Assembly (NCBI RefSeq): GCF_016908325.1
Contig: NZ_JAFBDR010000004.1
Span: 62,001 to 126,000 of the forward strand
Direction of reading: 5' to 3'
Origin: Aquibacillus albus
Lineage (GTDB): Bacteria; Bacillota; Bacilli; Bacillales; Amphibacillaceae
Length of the DNA: 64,000 bases
Both the position numbers and the translations under genes were made by a program. Of the stretch, positions 1-8,343 are shown piece by piece; the stretch's first letter is position 1; each line of letters starts with the position of its first letter. A model generated the notes under the pieces. That model was not told the origin of the DNA and made no database searches. It was given only the letters and a program-made list of their open reading frames with translations.

Positions 1-641
1 ATCGTTTCTCCCATATCGGTACTTTTCACAATCCCTAGTGGATTGGCTAGATCTGAACCGGGTGCAGGATGACCACTACTGTAAAATCCATCTTTAAACA
101 TAGAAAAACCCATGTAATCATGTTTTTCGCCTACTGGTGGAATCGTCCATTCTCCATCTTTGAATACTCTTAACCCATCATGGGCAGGAACATAAACTTC
201 TTCTCCGTCACTCGAATAACCAAGCCCATGGATATGTCTAAAACTTACCTTTTCTTCCTTTCCTTCATGAACACTATCTTGTGCTGTTCCATCCAGTTCA
301 TTTGCTAGATATCCAGGCTCATTTGTAATATTTGTCATGATTAAAAACAGAACGGTTAATACAATTGAACCATACATGACCCATTTATAGATGTTTGCTT
401 TGGCGATCCATGTTTGATGTTTTTTCCGATTCGCTTTATTTTTCATGCTAATTTTGCTTGCTTTCTGTTTTGTTAGTAAAAACAAGGCAAGAAAAACAAC
501 GAGCACTACTAGTGATGCAATTAAACCATAGCTCCAATAATTAACTGCTTGTTCCAATGCATGTTCCTCTTCCGTACCATGTGCAAGTACTTTAAAAGGT
601 ATAGAAAATAGAATAATGCCTAAAATTAATATTTTTTTCAT
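1..641 (-). CDS. F510_1955-type beta-propeller protein, N-terminal part (cut by left edge)
   Basis: The reading frame starts at an ATG at 641 and runs off the left end of the window, so only about 213 residues are present. It begins with a signal-like hydrophobic segment (MKKILILGIILFSI), then a short loop, a second membrane segment, a basic KKH/RKK stretch and a third hydrophobic segment. The exported part that follows has motifs such as HIHGLGYSSDGEEVYVPAHD and SSGHPAPGSDL, typical of sortilin/YCF48-like beta-propeller proteins that databases label F510_1955 family glycosylhydrolase. Enzymatic activity is unproven. It lies at the end of a minus-strand group with two CcdA-like proteins and close to copper genes, which suggests an envelope redox or metal role. 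The family call comes from remembered motif wording and the C-terminal half is not visible. Confidence 0.7.
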   Translation of the reverse strand, partial: MKKILILGIILFSIPFKVLAHGTEEEHALEQAVNYWSYGLIASLVVLVVFLALFLLTKQKASKISMKNKANRKKHQTWIAKANIYKWVMYGSIVLTVLFLIMTNITNEPGYLANELDGTAQDSVHEGKEEKVSFRHIHGLGYSSDGEEVYVPAHDGLRVFKDGEWTIPPVGEKHDYMGFSMFKDGFYSSGHPAPGSDLANPLGIVKSTDMGET

Positions 642-716
642 AATTGCATGTTTCACTCCTAGCAAAATTATACTTTAAATGATCCTTTTATTACTCATCT
701 TTACCTTAAATCAACT

Positions 717-1427
717 TCAAAAACCAGTAAAACCATTAAAGAGGCTGTTAGAAATAATCGTAATTAACTTTGACATCCAATCAAAATATAAGAAAACTCC
801 CATGACAATCATAGTCGCCCCACCGATTTTCATAATAAGCTGATTATATTTCTTTATCCATTTCATTTTCCCAATAAAAAACGACATGAACAAAAATGGA
901 ATCGAAAAACCAAGAACGTAGGCGACCATATAAAATAGAGCTTGATCTGGATTCGAAACGCCTAAAGCGATAATCCCAGCAAGAATCGGGCCCGTACAAG
1001 GTGTCCAACCTGCAGCAAAAGCAAAACCAATCAGACTTGAACCAAGATATCCTGCTGGCCGATTCTTCAGTGTTATTCGTTTTTCTTTCATCAAAAATGA
1101 AGGTTTAAATACTCCTAATATAAAAAAACCTAAAAGTACAATCAAAATCGCACCAAGCTGTCGAACCAAATCTCCATAATAAATAAATATTTCGCCCAAT
1201 AGAGAGGTCGAAAATCCTAATGCAATAAAAATAATCGAAAAACCAATTAAAAAAAAGATTGTATGCAAAAATGCTCGTTTCTGCAGAATCCCTTTTCCAT
1301 TCTCTAATTCATCGATGGACATACCCGTTATATAAGATAAGAATGCCGGGTATAACGGCAAGCAACAGGGTGAAATAAAAGATAACAGGCCTGCTGTAAA
1401 AGCTAATACTATTGTGACATCTCCCAT
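717..1427 (-). CDS. ccdA: CcdA-type cytochrome c biogenesis / thiol-disulfide transporter
   Basis: Polytopic membrane protein of about 236 residues. It carries the two cysteine motifs of Ccd[12 protein letters not shown] near the N terminus and GWTPCTGP in the middle, each in a membrane helix and followed by Gly/Pro-rich turns. CcdA passes electrons from cytoplasmic thioredoxin to extracytoplasmic thioredoxin-like proteins for haem attachment or sporulation. I prefer the ATG at 1427; an in-frame GTG at 1439 would add four residues. The gene follows a related membrane protein with a short gap and precedes the beta-propeller gene, so the three look like an operon. The CcdA fold call is firm, but the partner substrate is not visible here. 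A copper or haem link is suggested by the neighbours only. Confidence 0.85.
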   Translation of the reverse strand: MGDVTIVLAFTAGLLSFISPCCLPLYPAFLSYITGMSIDELENGKGILQKRAFLHTIFFLIGFSIIFIALGFSTSLLGEIFIYYGDLVRQLGAILIVLLGFFILGVFKPSFLMKEKRITLKNRPAGYLGSSLIGFAFAAGWTPCTGPILAGIIALGVSNPDQALFYMVAYVLGFSIPFLFMSFFIGKMKWIKKYNQLIMKIGGATMIVMGVFLYFDWMSKLITIISNSLFNGFTGF

Positions 1428-1466
1428 TTTATCCCCCACTTTTTTTAAAAGGTAACATTCGATGAT

Positions 1467-2195
1467 TTACCAATAAGTCATCGTGTCAAGAACCCCTAAT
1501 AGGATTAATGCCCAACCTGCCACTCGTTGGATGACTTTCCCAAACTTTCTTCCTCGTTTCATAAACTTTCCGCCTAATTCGAAATACCAAATAAGGAATA
1601 TGGCAAAAAGAAAGGGGATTGATGTACCTAATCCAAATATGAATGGTAATACAGCCCCGTAGGATGTTGATAGAACGATTGGCATTAGTGTCATAAAAAA
1701 TAAAATAAACATCGTAGGACAAAATGCTAACGTAAAACTAACACCTAGCAAAAAGCTTCCAATTTTACTATCGGACAAATATCGCTCAGGAATTTTCCAT
1801 AGATTTAATGTCCAGCGCATACGAATAAAGCCGGCCATAAAAATTCCTATAACAACTAGTAGCGGTCCGATTGCTTTTCGCATAATAGGAATAACCTGTG
1901 TAAAACTAGCGTGGAACTCCTTACCAATCAACCAAACAATCAATCCCAACACGGAAAAAACAACAATTTTTCCTAGTACAAATAAAAAAATATTAATCCA
2001 TGGTATATCTTTTTGAAGCGATCGATTTCCGTATAATGTAATTGCACCTATATTGCCGGTGAATTGGCATGGAGCTACTGCACCGACAAAACCTAATAAA
2101 AGGGCTGACAGTAATGGAGTGCCCTCCCATTGATTTGCTAAATTAAAAAAAGGACTGCTTATTAGATTACTAATATTACTAAAAAATTGATACAT
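1467..2195 (-). CDS. CcdA/DsbD-like (TauE/SafE-UreH type) membrane protein
   Basis: About 242 residues with six or more predicted membrane helices arranged as two inverted halves. Each half has a Pro-Cys motif: VAPCQFTGNIGA in the first helix and AFCPTMFILFFMT in the fourth. This is the layout of the DsbD-beta/CcdA superfamily, which moves electrons or small ligands across the membrane; database labels vary between sulfite exporter TauE/SafE and urease accessory UreH-domain protein. A good GGAGGATAAACG site precedes the ATG. It is immediately upstream of the canonical CcdA, so two CcdA-like transporters are probably co-expressed. In related bacteria such pairs occur beside copper or mercury genes, in line with the copper operon 0.7 kb away. 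The exact substrate is not deducible. Confidence 0.7.
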   Translation of the reverse strand: MYQFFSNISNLISSPFFNLANQWEGTPLLSALLLGFVGAVAPCQFTGNIGAITLYGNRSLQKDIPWINIFLFVLGKIVVFSVLGLIVWLIGKEFHASFTQVIPIMRKAIGPLLVVIGIFMAGFIRMRWTLNLWKIPERYLSDSKIGSFLLGVSFTLAFCPTMFILFFMTLMPIVLSTSYGAVLPFIFGLGTSIPFLFAIFLIWYFELGGKFMKRGRKFGKVIQRVAGWALILLGVLDTMTYW

Positions 2196-2387
2196 CGTTT
2201 ATCCTCCAACTAAACCGTACTAAGCAATGATCAAATATATATTGTACGCTATAAATGTGTAGAATTTATGTGGTTTAACATTTCCTTATCCCTGTACTCC
2301 GTAATAAGCAATGCAAAGTGTTTTCTGAATCTCTCATTTTAAAAGGGGAGAAGGGAACTACTTCCCTCCTCCGTTATTTTGACCGAA

Positions 2388-2630
2388 TTATTGATCCATC
2401 AATCTATTTAAACGTTCACTGTATTCTTCAGAACTTATTTCTCCTTGTGCATACCGTTGCCTCAGTAAATCTACAGCTTTATCAGTGTTGTTACTTGAAT
2501 TTTTCCGAGATGAATTTCTAACGAGATAAACGACGAGTGCAATAATTAACCCCCAAAACAATAACATGAAGATCCCGCCACCAAACATCATAGACAAACC
2601 CATGCCATCACAATTGAAACCATTCATCAT
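2388..2630 (-). CDS. SHOCT-domain small membrane protein
   Basis: An 80-residue protein with a Gly/Met-rich start, one strongly hydrophobic segment (about residues 15-37), a polar linker, and a C-terminal SHOCT motif (LLRQRYAQGEISSEEYSERL). SHOCT is a short two-helix oligomerisation module at the C terminus of many small membrane proteins. The start is supported by GGAGGTAGATTTATA before two consecutive ATG codons; I use the first. It stands between the CcdA-like genes and copA on the same strand, separated by 192 and 238 bases, so it probably has its own promoter. Small SHOCT proteins often accompany copper-resistance genes in Bacillaceae, but no mechanism is established. Confidence 0.8.
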   Translation of the reverse strand: MMNGFNCDGMGLSMMFGGGIFMLLFWGLIIALVVYLVRNSSRKNSSNNTDKAVDLLRQRYAQGEISSEEYSERLNRLMDQ

Positions 2631-2822
2631 TATAAATCTACCTCCTACCTTTCTATGTCAAATACCATGTACTTATAAAAATTAATAAGTAAACGTGTTT
2701 CCTCCACCTCCATTCAACTAAAAGTTTAAACAATAATTGTGTAGTTTTTTTGAAGATTCAAGCATTTCCACTACATAGATCTAGCCATATCTGAGCCTTA
2801 CAAAATGTATCGTTACAAAAAA

Positions 2823-2849
2823 GAGGCTACTCTTATTACGAGTAACCTC
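2823..2849 (-). terminator. Rho-independent terminator after copA
   Basis: A 10-bp stem with one G/T wobble pairs GAGGCTACTC with GAGTAACCTC. On the minus strand it is followed by a run of T residues, right after the copA stop at 2869. Confidence 0.75.
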
Positions 2850-2868
2850 AACTCTATTCATTCATCTA

Positions 2869-5304
2869 TTATCCAGTTTCTCGAACAGGCTTCCATCTAC
2901 GTAAAAACAACGTATTGGTAACAACGGAAACAGAACTAAATGCCATTGCAGCACCTGCCAGCACTGGATTAAGCAACCCAACAGCTGCAACAGGAATTAA
3001 AAGGCTGTTATAAGCAAATGCCCAGAAAAGATTTTGTCTGATTTTACGCATCGTTGCTTTGGACAAACGGATCGTATCAACTATACCCAGTAAGTCGCCA
3101 CGCATTAGTGTAACATCTGCGGCCTCAATAGCTACGTCTGTTCCTGTACCAATCGCAATCCCAATATCTGCAGCAGCTAGAGCAGGAGCGTCATTAATAC
3201 CGTCACCGACCATTGCAACGACTTTTCCTTCCTTCTTCAGTTTCTCCACTTCTGCAGATTTATCTTCGGGAAGTACTTCCGCTAACACGCGGTCCACGCC
3301 AACCTGCTTGGCAATCGCTTCTGCGGTCCGTTGGTTATCACCGGTGATCATGACTACTTCAATTTCCATTTCCTTTAATTTTGCAATGGCTTCTGCTGAG
3401 GTTTCCTTCACTGTATCTGCAACAGCGATCAGACCTGCTAGTTCTCCATCAACCGCCATCAGCATAGCCGTTTTCCCTTGCCCTTCTAGTTGTGCCATCT
3501 TATTTACGAGTGATTCAAACGCAATGCCTTGTTGATCCATCAATTTTTTGTTACCAATGTGGAGGTGCTTCCCATCGACCTTCACTTCAATACCATGCCC
3601 CGGTATTGCGTAAAAGGCAGTGACATCACTTAATGAATGACCTTTTTCTTTTGCACGGTTAACAATTGCTTCTCCTAAGGGGTGCTCGGATCCTCTTTCA
3701 GCAGAACCTGCTAGTCGAAGAACCTCGTCTGGTTGAAATTTTTCTGTTGGAATAATATCCGTTACTTCTGGTTCACCTTTTGTAATAGTTCCCGTTTTAT
3801 CTAAAACAACCGTATTCACACGATGTGCACTTTCTAAGTGTTCTGCACCTTTAATGAGAACACCACTCTCCGCGCCTTTACCAGTACCTACCATGACTGC
3901 TGTTGGTGTAGCTAAACCAAGTGCACAAGGACAGGCGATAACCAGAACGGCAACAGCACTAATAAGAGCTGGTGTAAAGCCAGCTATGAAATAAGTGATG
4001 ATAAATGTCACCATTGCAATCCCAATCACAATTGGCACGAATATACCCGAGATTTTATCCGCTAGCTTCTGAATTGGAGCTTTTGAGCCTTGAGCTTCTT
4101 CCACCAGCTTAATAATTTGAGCCAAGGCAGTATCTTTACCTACTTTGGTTGCTTTAAATGTAAATGATCCGTGTTTATTAACCGTAGCACCAATTACAGA
4201 ATCACCGACTTCTTTACTTACCGGCAAGCTTTCTCCAGTAAGCATCGATTCGTCTATTGAACTACTTCCCTCGATAATTTCACCGTCAACTGGTATTTTT
4301 TCACCTGCTCTTACAAAAATCACATCATCTACGACAACATCTTCAATCGGAACATCTTTCTCGTCCCCATCACGGATTACCCGTGCGGTTTTTGCTTGTA
4401 ATCCTATCAACTTTTTAATCGCTTCTGATGTTTGGCCTTTTGCTCGTGCTTCAAGCAGTTTACCGAGAAGAATCAACGTAATAATGATGGCTGCAGCTTC
4501 GAAATAAAGTCCTGTATTAGCACCTGTAAGAACAACAGCTAGACTATAAAAATACGCCGCTGATGTTCCTAAAGCGACTAATGTTGCCATGTTAGCACTT
4601 CCACCTCGAAGCGCATGAAAAGCATCTCGATAGAAATGGCCACCTACATAAAATTGGACCGGTGTTGCTAATAGAAATTGAATCCATGGATTGATGTGAT
4701 ATTGAAATCCTACATTAAATCCATATTGCATTTGTAGATCAGAAATCATTTGTGGTAAAAACCATATCGAAAGCAATGCTCCTAGCAGAAATTTGTTTCT
4801 TTGCTGTTTGTATTCTTTCTCACGTGCTGCTTTTTCAGTATCCACATCAGCATCACTATCTGCTTTCGCATTATATCCAGCTTTTTCAACGGCAGCAATC
4901 AATCGATCCATATTGGTTTGGCCAGCAATGTATTCGATATTGGCTTTTTCATTTGCAAGATTAACGTTTGCATGGACTACACCGTCAACTTTGTTAAGCA
5001 CTTTTTCAACCCGATTCGAGCATGCTGCACAGGTCATGCCAGTAATTGCTAAGGTAGTCTTTTCTTCACGCACGCCATAGCCGATTTTTTTAACGGTTTC
5101 CATTAATTTTTCAACCGATGTTTGATTAGAATCGTATGTCACACTCGCCTTTTCGCTTGCAAGATTGACGCCAGCACTACGGACACCCTCGACCTTCGAT
5201 AGTTTTTTTTCCACACGATTGGCACAAGCCGCACAGGTCATGCCAGTGATGCCGAGAGTTATTTGTTCTTCTTTTGAATCAAGTACTTTAGCTTCTTCAC
5301 TCAT
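2869..5304 (-). CDS. copA: Copper-exporting P1B-type ATPase CopA
   Basis: An 811-residue heavy-metal ATPase that exports Cu(I) from the cytoplasm using ATP. Two N-terminal metal-binding domains each carry GMTCAAC (near residues 21 and 90). These precede the membrane helices, the TGES actuator loop (about 355), the CPC transport motif (about 457), the DKTGT phosphorylation site (about 502), a SEHP loop, and GDGINDAPA (about 699). The last helix has the conserved Met-Ser-Ser pattern ([10 protein letters not shown]). The upstream ATG at 5340 is in frame, but AAGGTGGG at the proper distance favours the ATG at 5304. It is third in csoR-copZ-copA, 78 bases after copZ, and is expected to be derepressed by copper through CsoR. 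All key residues are present and nothing is truncated. Confidence 0.97.
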   Translation of the reverse strand: MSEEAKVLDSKEEQITLGITGMTCAACANRVEKKLSKVEGVRSAGVNLASEKASVTYDSNQTSVEKLMETVKKIGYGVREEKTTLAITGMTCAACSNRVEKVLNKVDGVVHANVNLANEKANIEYIAGQTNMDRLIAAVEKAGYNAKADSDADVDTEKAAREKEYKQQRNKFLLGALLSIWFLPQMISDLQMQYGFNVGFQYHINPWIQFLLATPVQFYVGGHFYRDAFHALRGGSANMATLVALGTSAAYFYSLAVVLTGANTGLYFEAAAIIITLILLGKLLEARAKGQTSEAIKKLIGLQAKTARVIRDGDEKDVPIEDVVVDDVIFVRAGEKIPVDGEIIEGSSSIDESMLTGESLPVSKEVGDSVIGATVNKHGSFTFKATKVGKDTALAQIIKLVEEAQGSKAPIQKLADKISGIFVPIVIGIAMVTFIITYFIAGFTPALISAVAVLVIACPCALGLATPTAVMVGTGKGAESGVLIKGAEHLESAHRVNTVVLDKTGTITKGEPEVTDIIPTEKFQPDEVLRLAGSAERGSEHPLGEAIVNRAKEKGHSLSDVTAFYAIPGHGIEVKVDGKHLHIGNKKLMDQQGIAFESLVNKMAQLEGQGKTAMLMAVDGELAGLIAVADTVKETSAEAIAKLKEMEIEVVMITGDNQRTAEAIAKQVGVDRVLAEVLPEDKSAEVEKLKKEGKVVAMVGDGINDAPALAAADIGIAIGTGTDVAIEAADVTLMRGDLLGIVDTIRLSKATMRKIRQNLFWAFAYNSLLIPVAAVGLLNPVLAGAAMAFSSVSVVTNTLFLRRWKPVRETG

Positions 5305-5382
5305 TATAAAACCCACCTTTTGAATAAGATGTGTAGCCATAGGAAAGGGGGTTGAGCCAGGTTTATAAACTGGCTCCTTAAA

Positions 5383-5595
5383 CTATGCTACATCATAACC
5401 GGCTTCTTCAATTGCTTCTTTTACTTTTTCCAGTTGTACCTTGGAATCGTCGAACGAAACAGTCACTTTATTCGCGGATAAATCAACATTTACCGTCTCA
5501 ATTCCATCTAACTCATTTACAGAGCTTTCAACTGCATTGACACAATGCCCACAGGACATGCCTTTGACGTCTAACGTTTTTGTTTCGACTGCCAT
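5383..5595 (-). CDS. copZ: Copper chaperone CopZ
   Basis: A 70-residue single heavy-metal-associated domain with the metal-binding motif GMSCGHC (Cys15 and Cys18) and the beta-alpha-beta-beta-alpha-beta pattern of Atx1-like chaperones. CopZ carries Cu(I) in the cytoplasm and hands it to the N-terminal domains of CopA. It lies 21 bases after csoR and 78 bases before copA on the same strand, so all three are probably one transcript. A GGGGAGGTGACATGA-like ribosome site precedes the ATG. Size and motif match the family in full. Confidence 0.95.
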   Translation of the reverse strand: MAVETKTLDVKGMSCGHCVNAVESSVNELDGIETVNVDLSANKVTVSFDDSKVQLEKVKEAIEEAGYDVA

Positions 5596-5616
5596 TCATG
5601 TCACCTCCCCTATTAA

Positions 5617-5913
5617 TTATTTCGAAAATGCGCGAAAAACTTCCATTAATTCATGTATATGGCTATCACCATTATCTTCTTTTTCTTTAACGGCTCTTGC
5701 TACACAGCCTCTTGTATGATCTTCAATAAGCTCAAGCCCGATTTTATTCGTTGCTGCTTTTATAGCTGCAAGCTGGTATAGGATTTCTACACAATAGCGG
5801 TCTTCCTCTACCATTCGATGAACACCACGAACCTGGCCTTCCATTCTTCGCAGCCTTTTCAGAAGTTTATCTTTATGATCATGGTATTTATATGTTTCAT
5901 TATTCTCACCCAT
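5617..5913 (-). CDS. csoR: Copper-sensing transcriptional repressor CsoR
   Basis: A 98-residue all-helical DUF156-family repressor. The Cu(I)-binding triad Cys41, His66 and Cys70 (HTRGC) is intact and matches Cys45-His70-Cys74 of the Bacillus subtilis protein; the first helix has RLRRMEGQVRG. Apo-CsoR binds the copper operon promoter and leaves when it binds Cu(I). The longer frame would start at 5958, but the AGGGGGG ribosome site and family length favour the ATG at 5913. It leads csoR-copZ-copA and so should control its own operon. The C-terminal tail contains an extra HIHE, which may be incidental. Confidence 0.95.
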   Translation of the reverse strand: MGENNETYKYHDHKDKLLKRLRRMEGQVRGVHRMVEEDRYCVEILYQLAAIKAATNKIGLELIEDHTRGCVARAVKEKEDNGDSHIHELMEVFRAFSK

Positions 5914-5966
5914 AAATACTATACCCCCCTTATGTATATATAAACATAATAAAAACATTTATTCAA
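5914..5966 (-). promoter_or_regulatory. Putative csoR-copZA promoter with CsoR half-site
   Basis: On the minus strand TTGAAT (5961-5966) lies 17-18 bases before TATATA/TTATAT, a sigma-A-type promoter. Just downstream GGGGGGTATA resembles one arm of known CsoR operators (ATACCC...GGGTAT) and overlaps the csoR ribosome site. The second arm is not convincing, so the operator is tentative. Confidence 0.4.
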
Positions 5967-6079
5967 CTATCTTTCCCTTTAAAAGCAGAATTATTTTCAA
6001 AGATGAGTGGTATTCGCCGATTTATGGTCATATTTTACTTATGTGAACATCTAGGACAAGAGAAGAGAGGAGTATTAAA

Positions 6080-6592
6080 ATGAACGCATTAGTACTCGTA
6101 GTTATTGCTTTAACTTTCATTTTCACATTAATTGTAATCATAAGGACTATTCATAACAGAAAAAGAATCACTTGTATGGCGGGTATGATGATTGCCATGG
6201 CGATGGGGATGAATGTTGGCTTAACGATTGGAGTTATTTTTGGGATTTTGTTTTCAGGCAATTTATTCATGTCTAGCCTAGCAGGGATGCTTATCGGAAT
6301 GGGTACCGGTTTTGTAACTGGATTACCTGTCAGTATCATGGCAGTCCTAGATGGATTACTTTCCGGGCTAATGGGCGGGTTAATGGGAGCAATGCTTGGA
6401 GAAATGATTGCGCCAGACTATCACTCAACAATCCTAAAAATCATGTTTTTTATGTTTATTTCCATAATACTTCTACTATTTAAAATGATACACAACATGA
6501 TTAATAATGAAGACAAGCACTATTTAAGTCATCCTCTAACATTAATCGGGTTGTTTGGGGTGATTTTTGTTGTATTTGAAAAATTAAATTAA
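6080..6592 (+). CDS. Met/Gly-rich polytopic membrane protein of unknown function
   Basis: A 170-residue protein divergent from the copper operon. It has an N-terminal membrane helix, a short basic loop (RTIHNRKRITC), then a remarkable stretch rich in Met and Gly (MAGMMIAMAMGMNVG, GMLIGMGTG, GLMGGLMGAMLGEMIA) forming several membrane segments, and two more C-terminal helices. GAGAGGAGTATTAAA precedes the ATG. I do not recognise a named family with confidence. Methionine-rich membrane segments beside csoR-copZA suggest Cu(I) contact, but that rests only on composition and position. The stop codon at 6590-6592 is followed at once by an R1 repeat, which also separates it from the convergent esterase gene. 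Confidence 0.75.
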   Translation: MNALVLVVIALTFIFTLIVIIRTIHNRKRITCMAGMMIAMAMGMNVGLTIGVIFGILFSGNLFMSSLAGMLIGMGTGFVTGLPVSIMAVLDGLLSGLMGGLMGAMLGEMIAPDYHSTILKIMFFMFISIILLLFKMIHNMINNEDKHYLSHPLTLIGLFGVIFVVFEKLN

Positions 6593-6660
6593 CGGTGCTG
6601 GCACCACCCGAGTTTTGTCTTATTTTGTCGAGGGACAAGGAACCTGTCCCTCTGTCCCTT
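6593..6660 (+). repeat. Dispersed intergenic repeat R1, copy 1
   Basis: Contains GGTGCTGGCACCACC, two TTTTGTC words three bases apart (TTTTGTCTTATTTTGTC), and the hairpin AGGGACA...TGTCCCT. It fills the whole gap between two convergent stop codons, so it probably also acts as a bidirectional terminator. Near-identical to 37307-37378. Confidence 0.8.
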
Positions 6661-7762
6661 AATTTGCCAATTCAAAAACAGAATGAATCATTTTTACTAT
6701 TTCATTCACACAATCCTCTGCTTGAGGATAGATCCCATACTTGTCTATAAAAGCATGTTCCATTCCTTCATAACAAATACTTGTAACTGGAACTTCAGCT
6801 TCTCGTAATTTTGCAGCATATTTTTCTTCTGAAGGTCTTAAATAATCGAACTCTGCAATGGCTAAAAATGTTGCTGGCATTTGGGATAACTCGGCTTCAA
6901 AAATAGGGGAAAAGATTGGATCACTAGGGTCTTCATCTTTTACATAGACGTCCTTTATTAAATACATACTACCAGAAAAACCAACTAGAGATTCTTGTAA
7001 CTTTGGTTTAAATGTTGGGTGTGGATGATACGTTTCAGCAGGCCAAGCAAAATCTACGCTTTTTTCTGGGTCTATACAGACAGCAGGGTATAATAATGCC
7101 TGCATTCCTATAAGATTAGAGCCCTTTTCACGGTCGAGTTTTGAGGCTGCAATCGCTAAATTTCCACCTGCGCTATCTCCCCCAACTATAATTTTAGTTG
7201 GATCAATCCCTAATTTTGACGTATTTCTACTTACCCATTTCACAGCTTCATAAGCATCGTGAATTGCTGCCGGAGCAGGATACTCAGGAGCTAAACGATA
7301 ATCAACATTGATGACGACAGCAGGTGTTTTTTCTGCAATTCCTTTACACGCATTTGCTACTACACCAGGCGTTCCACCAAAAAACCCCCCGCCATGGAAA
7401 AATACAAAGGCCGGTAATAAATGGTCCTTCTGATCTTCCGGTTTATAAATATGAAAGTTAATCGTACTGCCTTCATTTTCAAACGCGTCATCTGATTCCA
7501 TAATATTTGTCGATAAGTCTATGTTCGGTGAACCCATTCGTTTACGTAACTCTATCGCAAGTTTTGCAGGATCTAGTAAATCGTCTTGTGGGACATCAAA
7601 AGGATTATCTTCACTTTCTTCTTTCCTTTTTTCAGCTAAAACTAGTGGATCTAGTTCACCTTTGTTAAGCTCAGGAGACCTTTTAAAGATAATATTGGCC
7701 CCTTCTTCTTCCATTAGATTATTCTGCTTAGCTAATGCATCTAATATCTCGGAATAATTCAT
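6659..7762 (-). CDS. Alpha/beta-hydrolase esterase, hormone-sensitive-lipase type
   Basis: A 367-residue cytoplasmic esterase. The oxyanion-hole motif HGGGF (residues 123-127) and nucleophile elbow GDSAGG (Ser197) are those of the HSL/alpha-beta hydrolase-3 family. The acid is probably the Asp in EFDYLRPSEEK, and the His is in GMEHAF near residue 345. It likely hydrolyses short-chain acyl or acetyl esters. The first 100 residues form a charged N-terminal cap. GAGGTGGTAGCCG precedes the ATG. It heads the carbohydrate block and could deacetylate imported sugars or plant glycosides, which is an inference from position. R1 repeats flank it on both sides, so it is probably transcribed alone. Confidence 0.85.
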   Translation of the reverse strand: MNYSEILDALAKQNNLMEEEGANIIFKRSPELNKGELDPLVLAEKRKEESEDNPFDVPQDDLLDPAKLAIELRKRMGSPNIDLSTNIMESDDAFENEGSTINFHIYKPEDQKDHLLPAFVFFHGGGFFGGTPGVVANACKGIAEKTPAVVINVDYRLAPEYPAPAAIHDAYEAVKWVSRNTSKLGIDPTKIIVGGDSAGGNLAIAASKLDREKGSNLIGMQALLYPAVCIDPEKSVDFAWPAETYHPHPTFKPKLQESLVGFSGSMYLIKDVYVKDEDPSDPIFSPIFEAELSQMPATFLAIAEFDYLRPSEEKYAAKLREAEVPVTSICYEGMEHAFIDKYGIYPQAEDCVNEIVKMIHSVFELAN

Positions 7763-7785
7763 CGGCTACCACCTCGAATTTTTGG

Positions 7786-7864
7786 ACGGTACTGCCACCA
7801 TCCGAATTTTGTCTTATTTTGTCAGCAAGATGAAGAATGGGCATAGAACCAGTCCCCTGTCCCA
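7786..7864 (+). repeat. Dispersed intergenic repeat R1, copy 2 (diverged)
   Basis: Shares GGTACTGCCACCATCCGAATTTTGTC, the paired TTTTGTC words and a terminal CCAGTCCCCTGTCCC with the other R1 copies. It lies between the PTS IIB stop and the esterase start. Confidence 0.65.
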
Positions 7865-7890
7865 TTTACTTCCCCATTGTTAAAGGAGGA

Positions 7891-8199
7891 TTATTTCAAG
7901 TAATCTAGTGCTTCCTCCAATATCGCTTCTCCGTTATATTTAACATAGTATTCTCCACTAACCATGGCAACAGGAACCTTATCTTCTACCTTTTCTTTAA
8001 TCTGTTTGTACTGTGATGCAAGTGGAGGTGTTAATAAAACTAAATCTACCGAATCTGATTCTATCGTTTCATATAAATTGTCCAATGCTAACGCTCTTAT
8101 ATTTATATCTAACTTCTTTGATTTAGCACTTTTCAACATATCTCTTACAGTAAAAGCCGTAGAAATCCCCATGGTACAAACTACAACTAATTCTTTCAT
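7891..8199 (-). CDS. Orphan PTS IIB component (lactose/cellobiose-like)
   Basis: A 102-residue protein starting MKELVVVCTMGISTAF. The phosphorylatable Cys8 followed by xMGIST matches the P-loop-like active site of PTS lactose/cellobiose or galactitol IIB proteins, which pass phosphate from IIA to the sugar on IIC. The rest fits a small alpha/beta IIB fold (LVLLTPPLASQY, VPVAMVSGEYY). A longer in-frame ORF reaches 8304, but AAAGGAGTGATAGTCATT favours the ATG at 8199 and the extra part lies in an R1 repeat. No IIA or IIC gene is near, so it is either a remnant of a larger system, a regulator, or a partner for PTS proteins encoded elsewhere. Confidence 0.75.
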   Translation of the reverse strand: MKELVVVCTMGISTAFTVRDMLKSAKSKKLDINIRALALDNLYETIESDSVDLVLLTPPLASQYKQIKEKVEDKVPVAMVSGEYYVKYNGEAILEEALDYLK

Positions 8200-8218
8200 A
8201 ATGACTATCACTCCTTTT

Positions 8219-8343
8219 AACGGTGGCTGGCACCACACGATTTTCATCTTATTTTGTCGACAGGTTAAGAATGAGACAAGGGACTGTCCACCCACAGAGG
8301 ACAAATGTCCACAAGAGGGGTCAGACCCCTTACAACAGACCCC
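8219..8343 (+). repeat. Dispersed intergenic repeat R1, copy 3 (extended form)
   Basis: Starts GGTGGCTGGCACCACACG, continues with an ATTTTGTCGAC word and GGGACTGTCC, and ends in AGGGGTCAGACCCCT plus a repeated ACCCCTTACAACA. It fills the space between GH30 and the PTS IIB gene. Confidence 0.7.

Noticed and set aside
2318-2521. 67-codon plus-strand frame overlapping the SHOCT gene
   Set aside because: No ribosome site, and it overlaps a well supported gene on the other strand.
3059-5080. Several plus-strand open frames (3059-3535, 4145-4507, 4752-5080) opposite copA
   Set aside because: They are antisense shadows of copA, Ser/Thr/Ile-rich translations with no ribosome sites or recognisable domains.
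8200-8304. N-terminal extension of the PTS IIB protein
   Set aside because: It translates an R1 repeat, and a proper ribosome site precedes the ATG at 8199.
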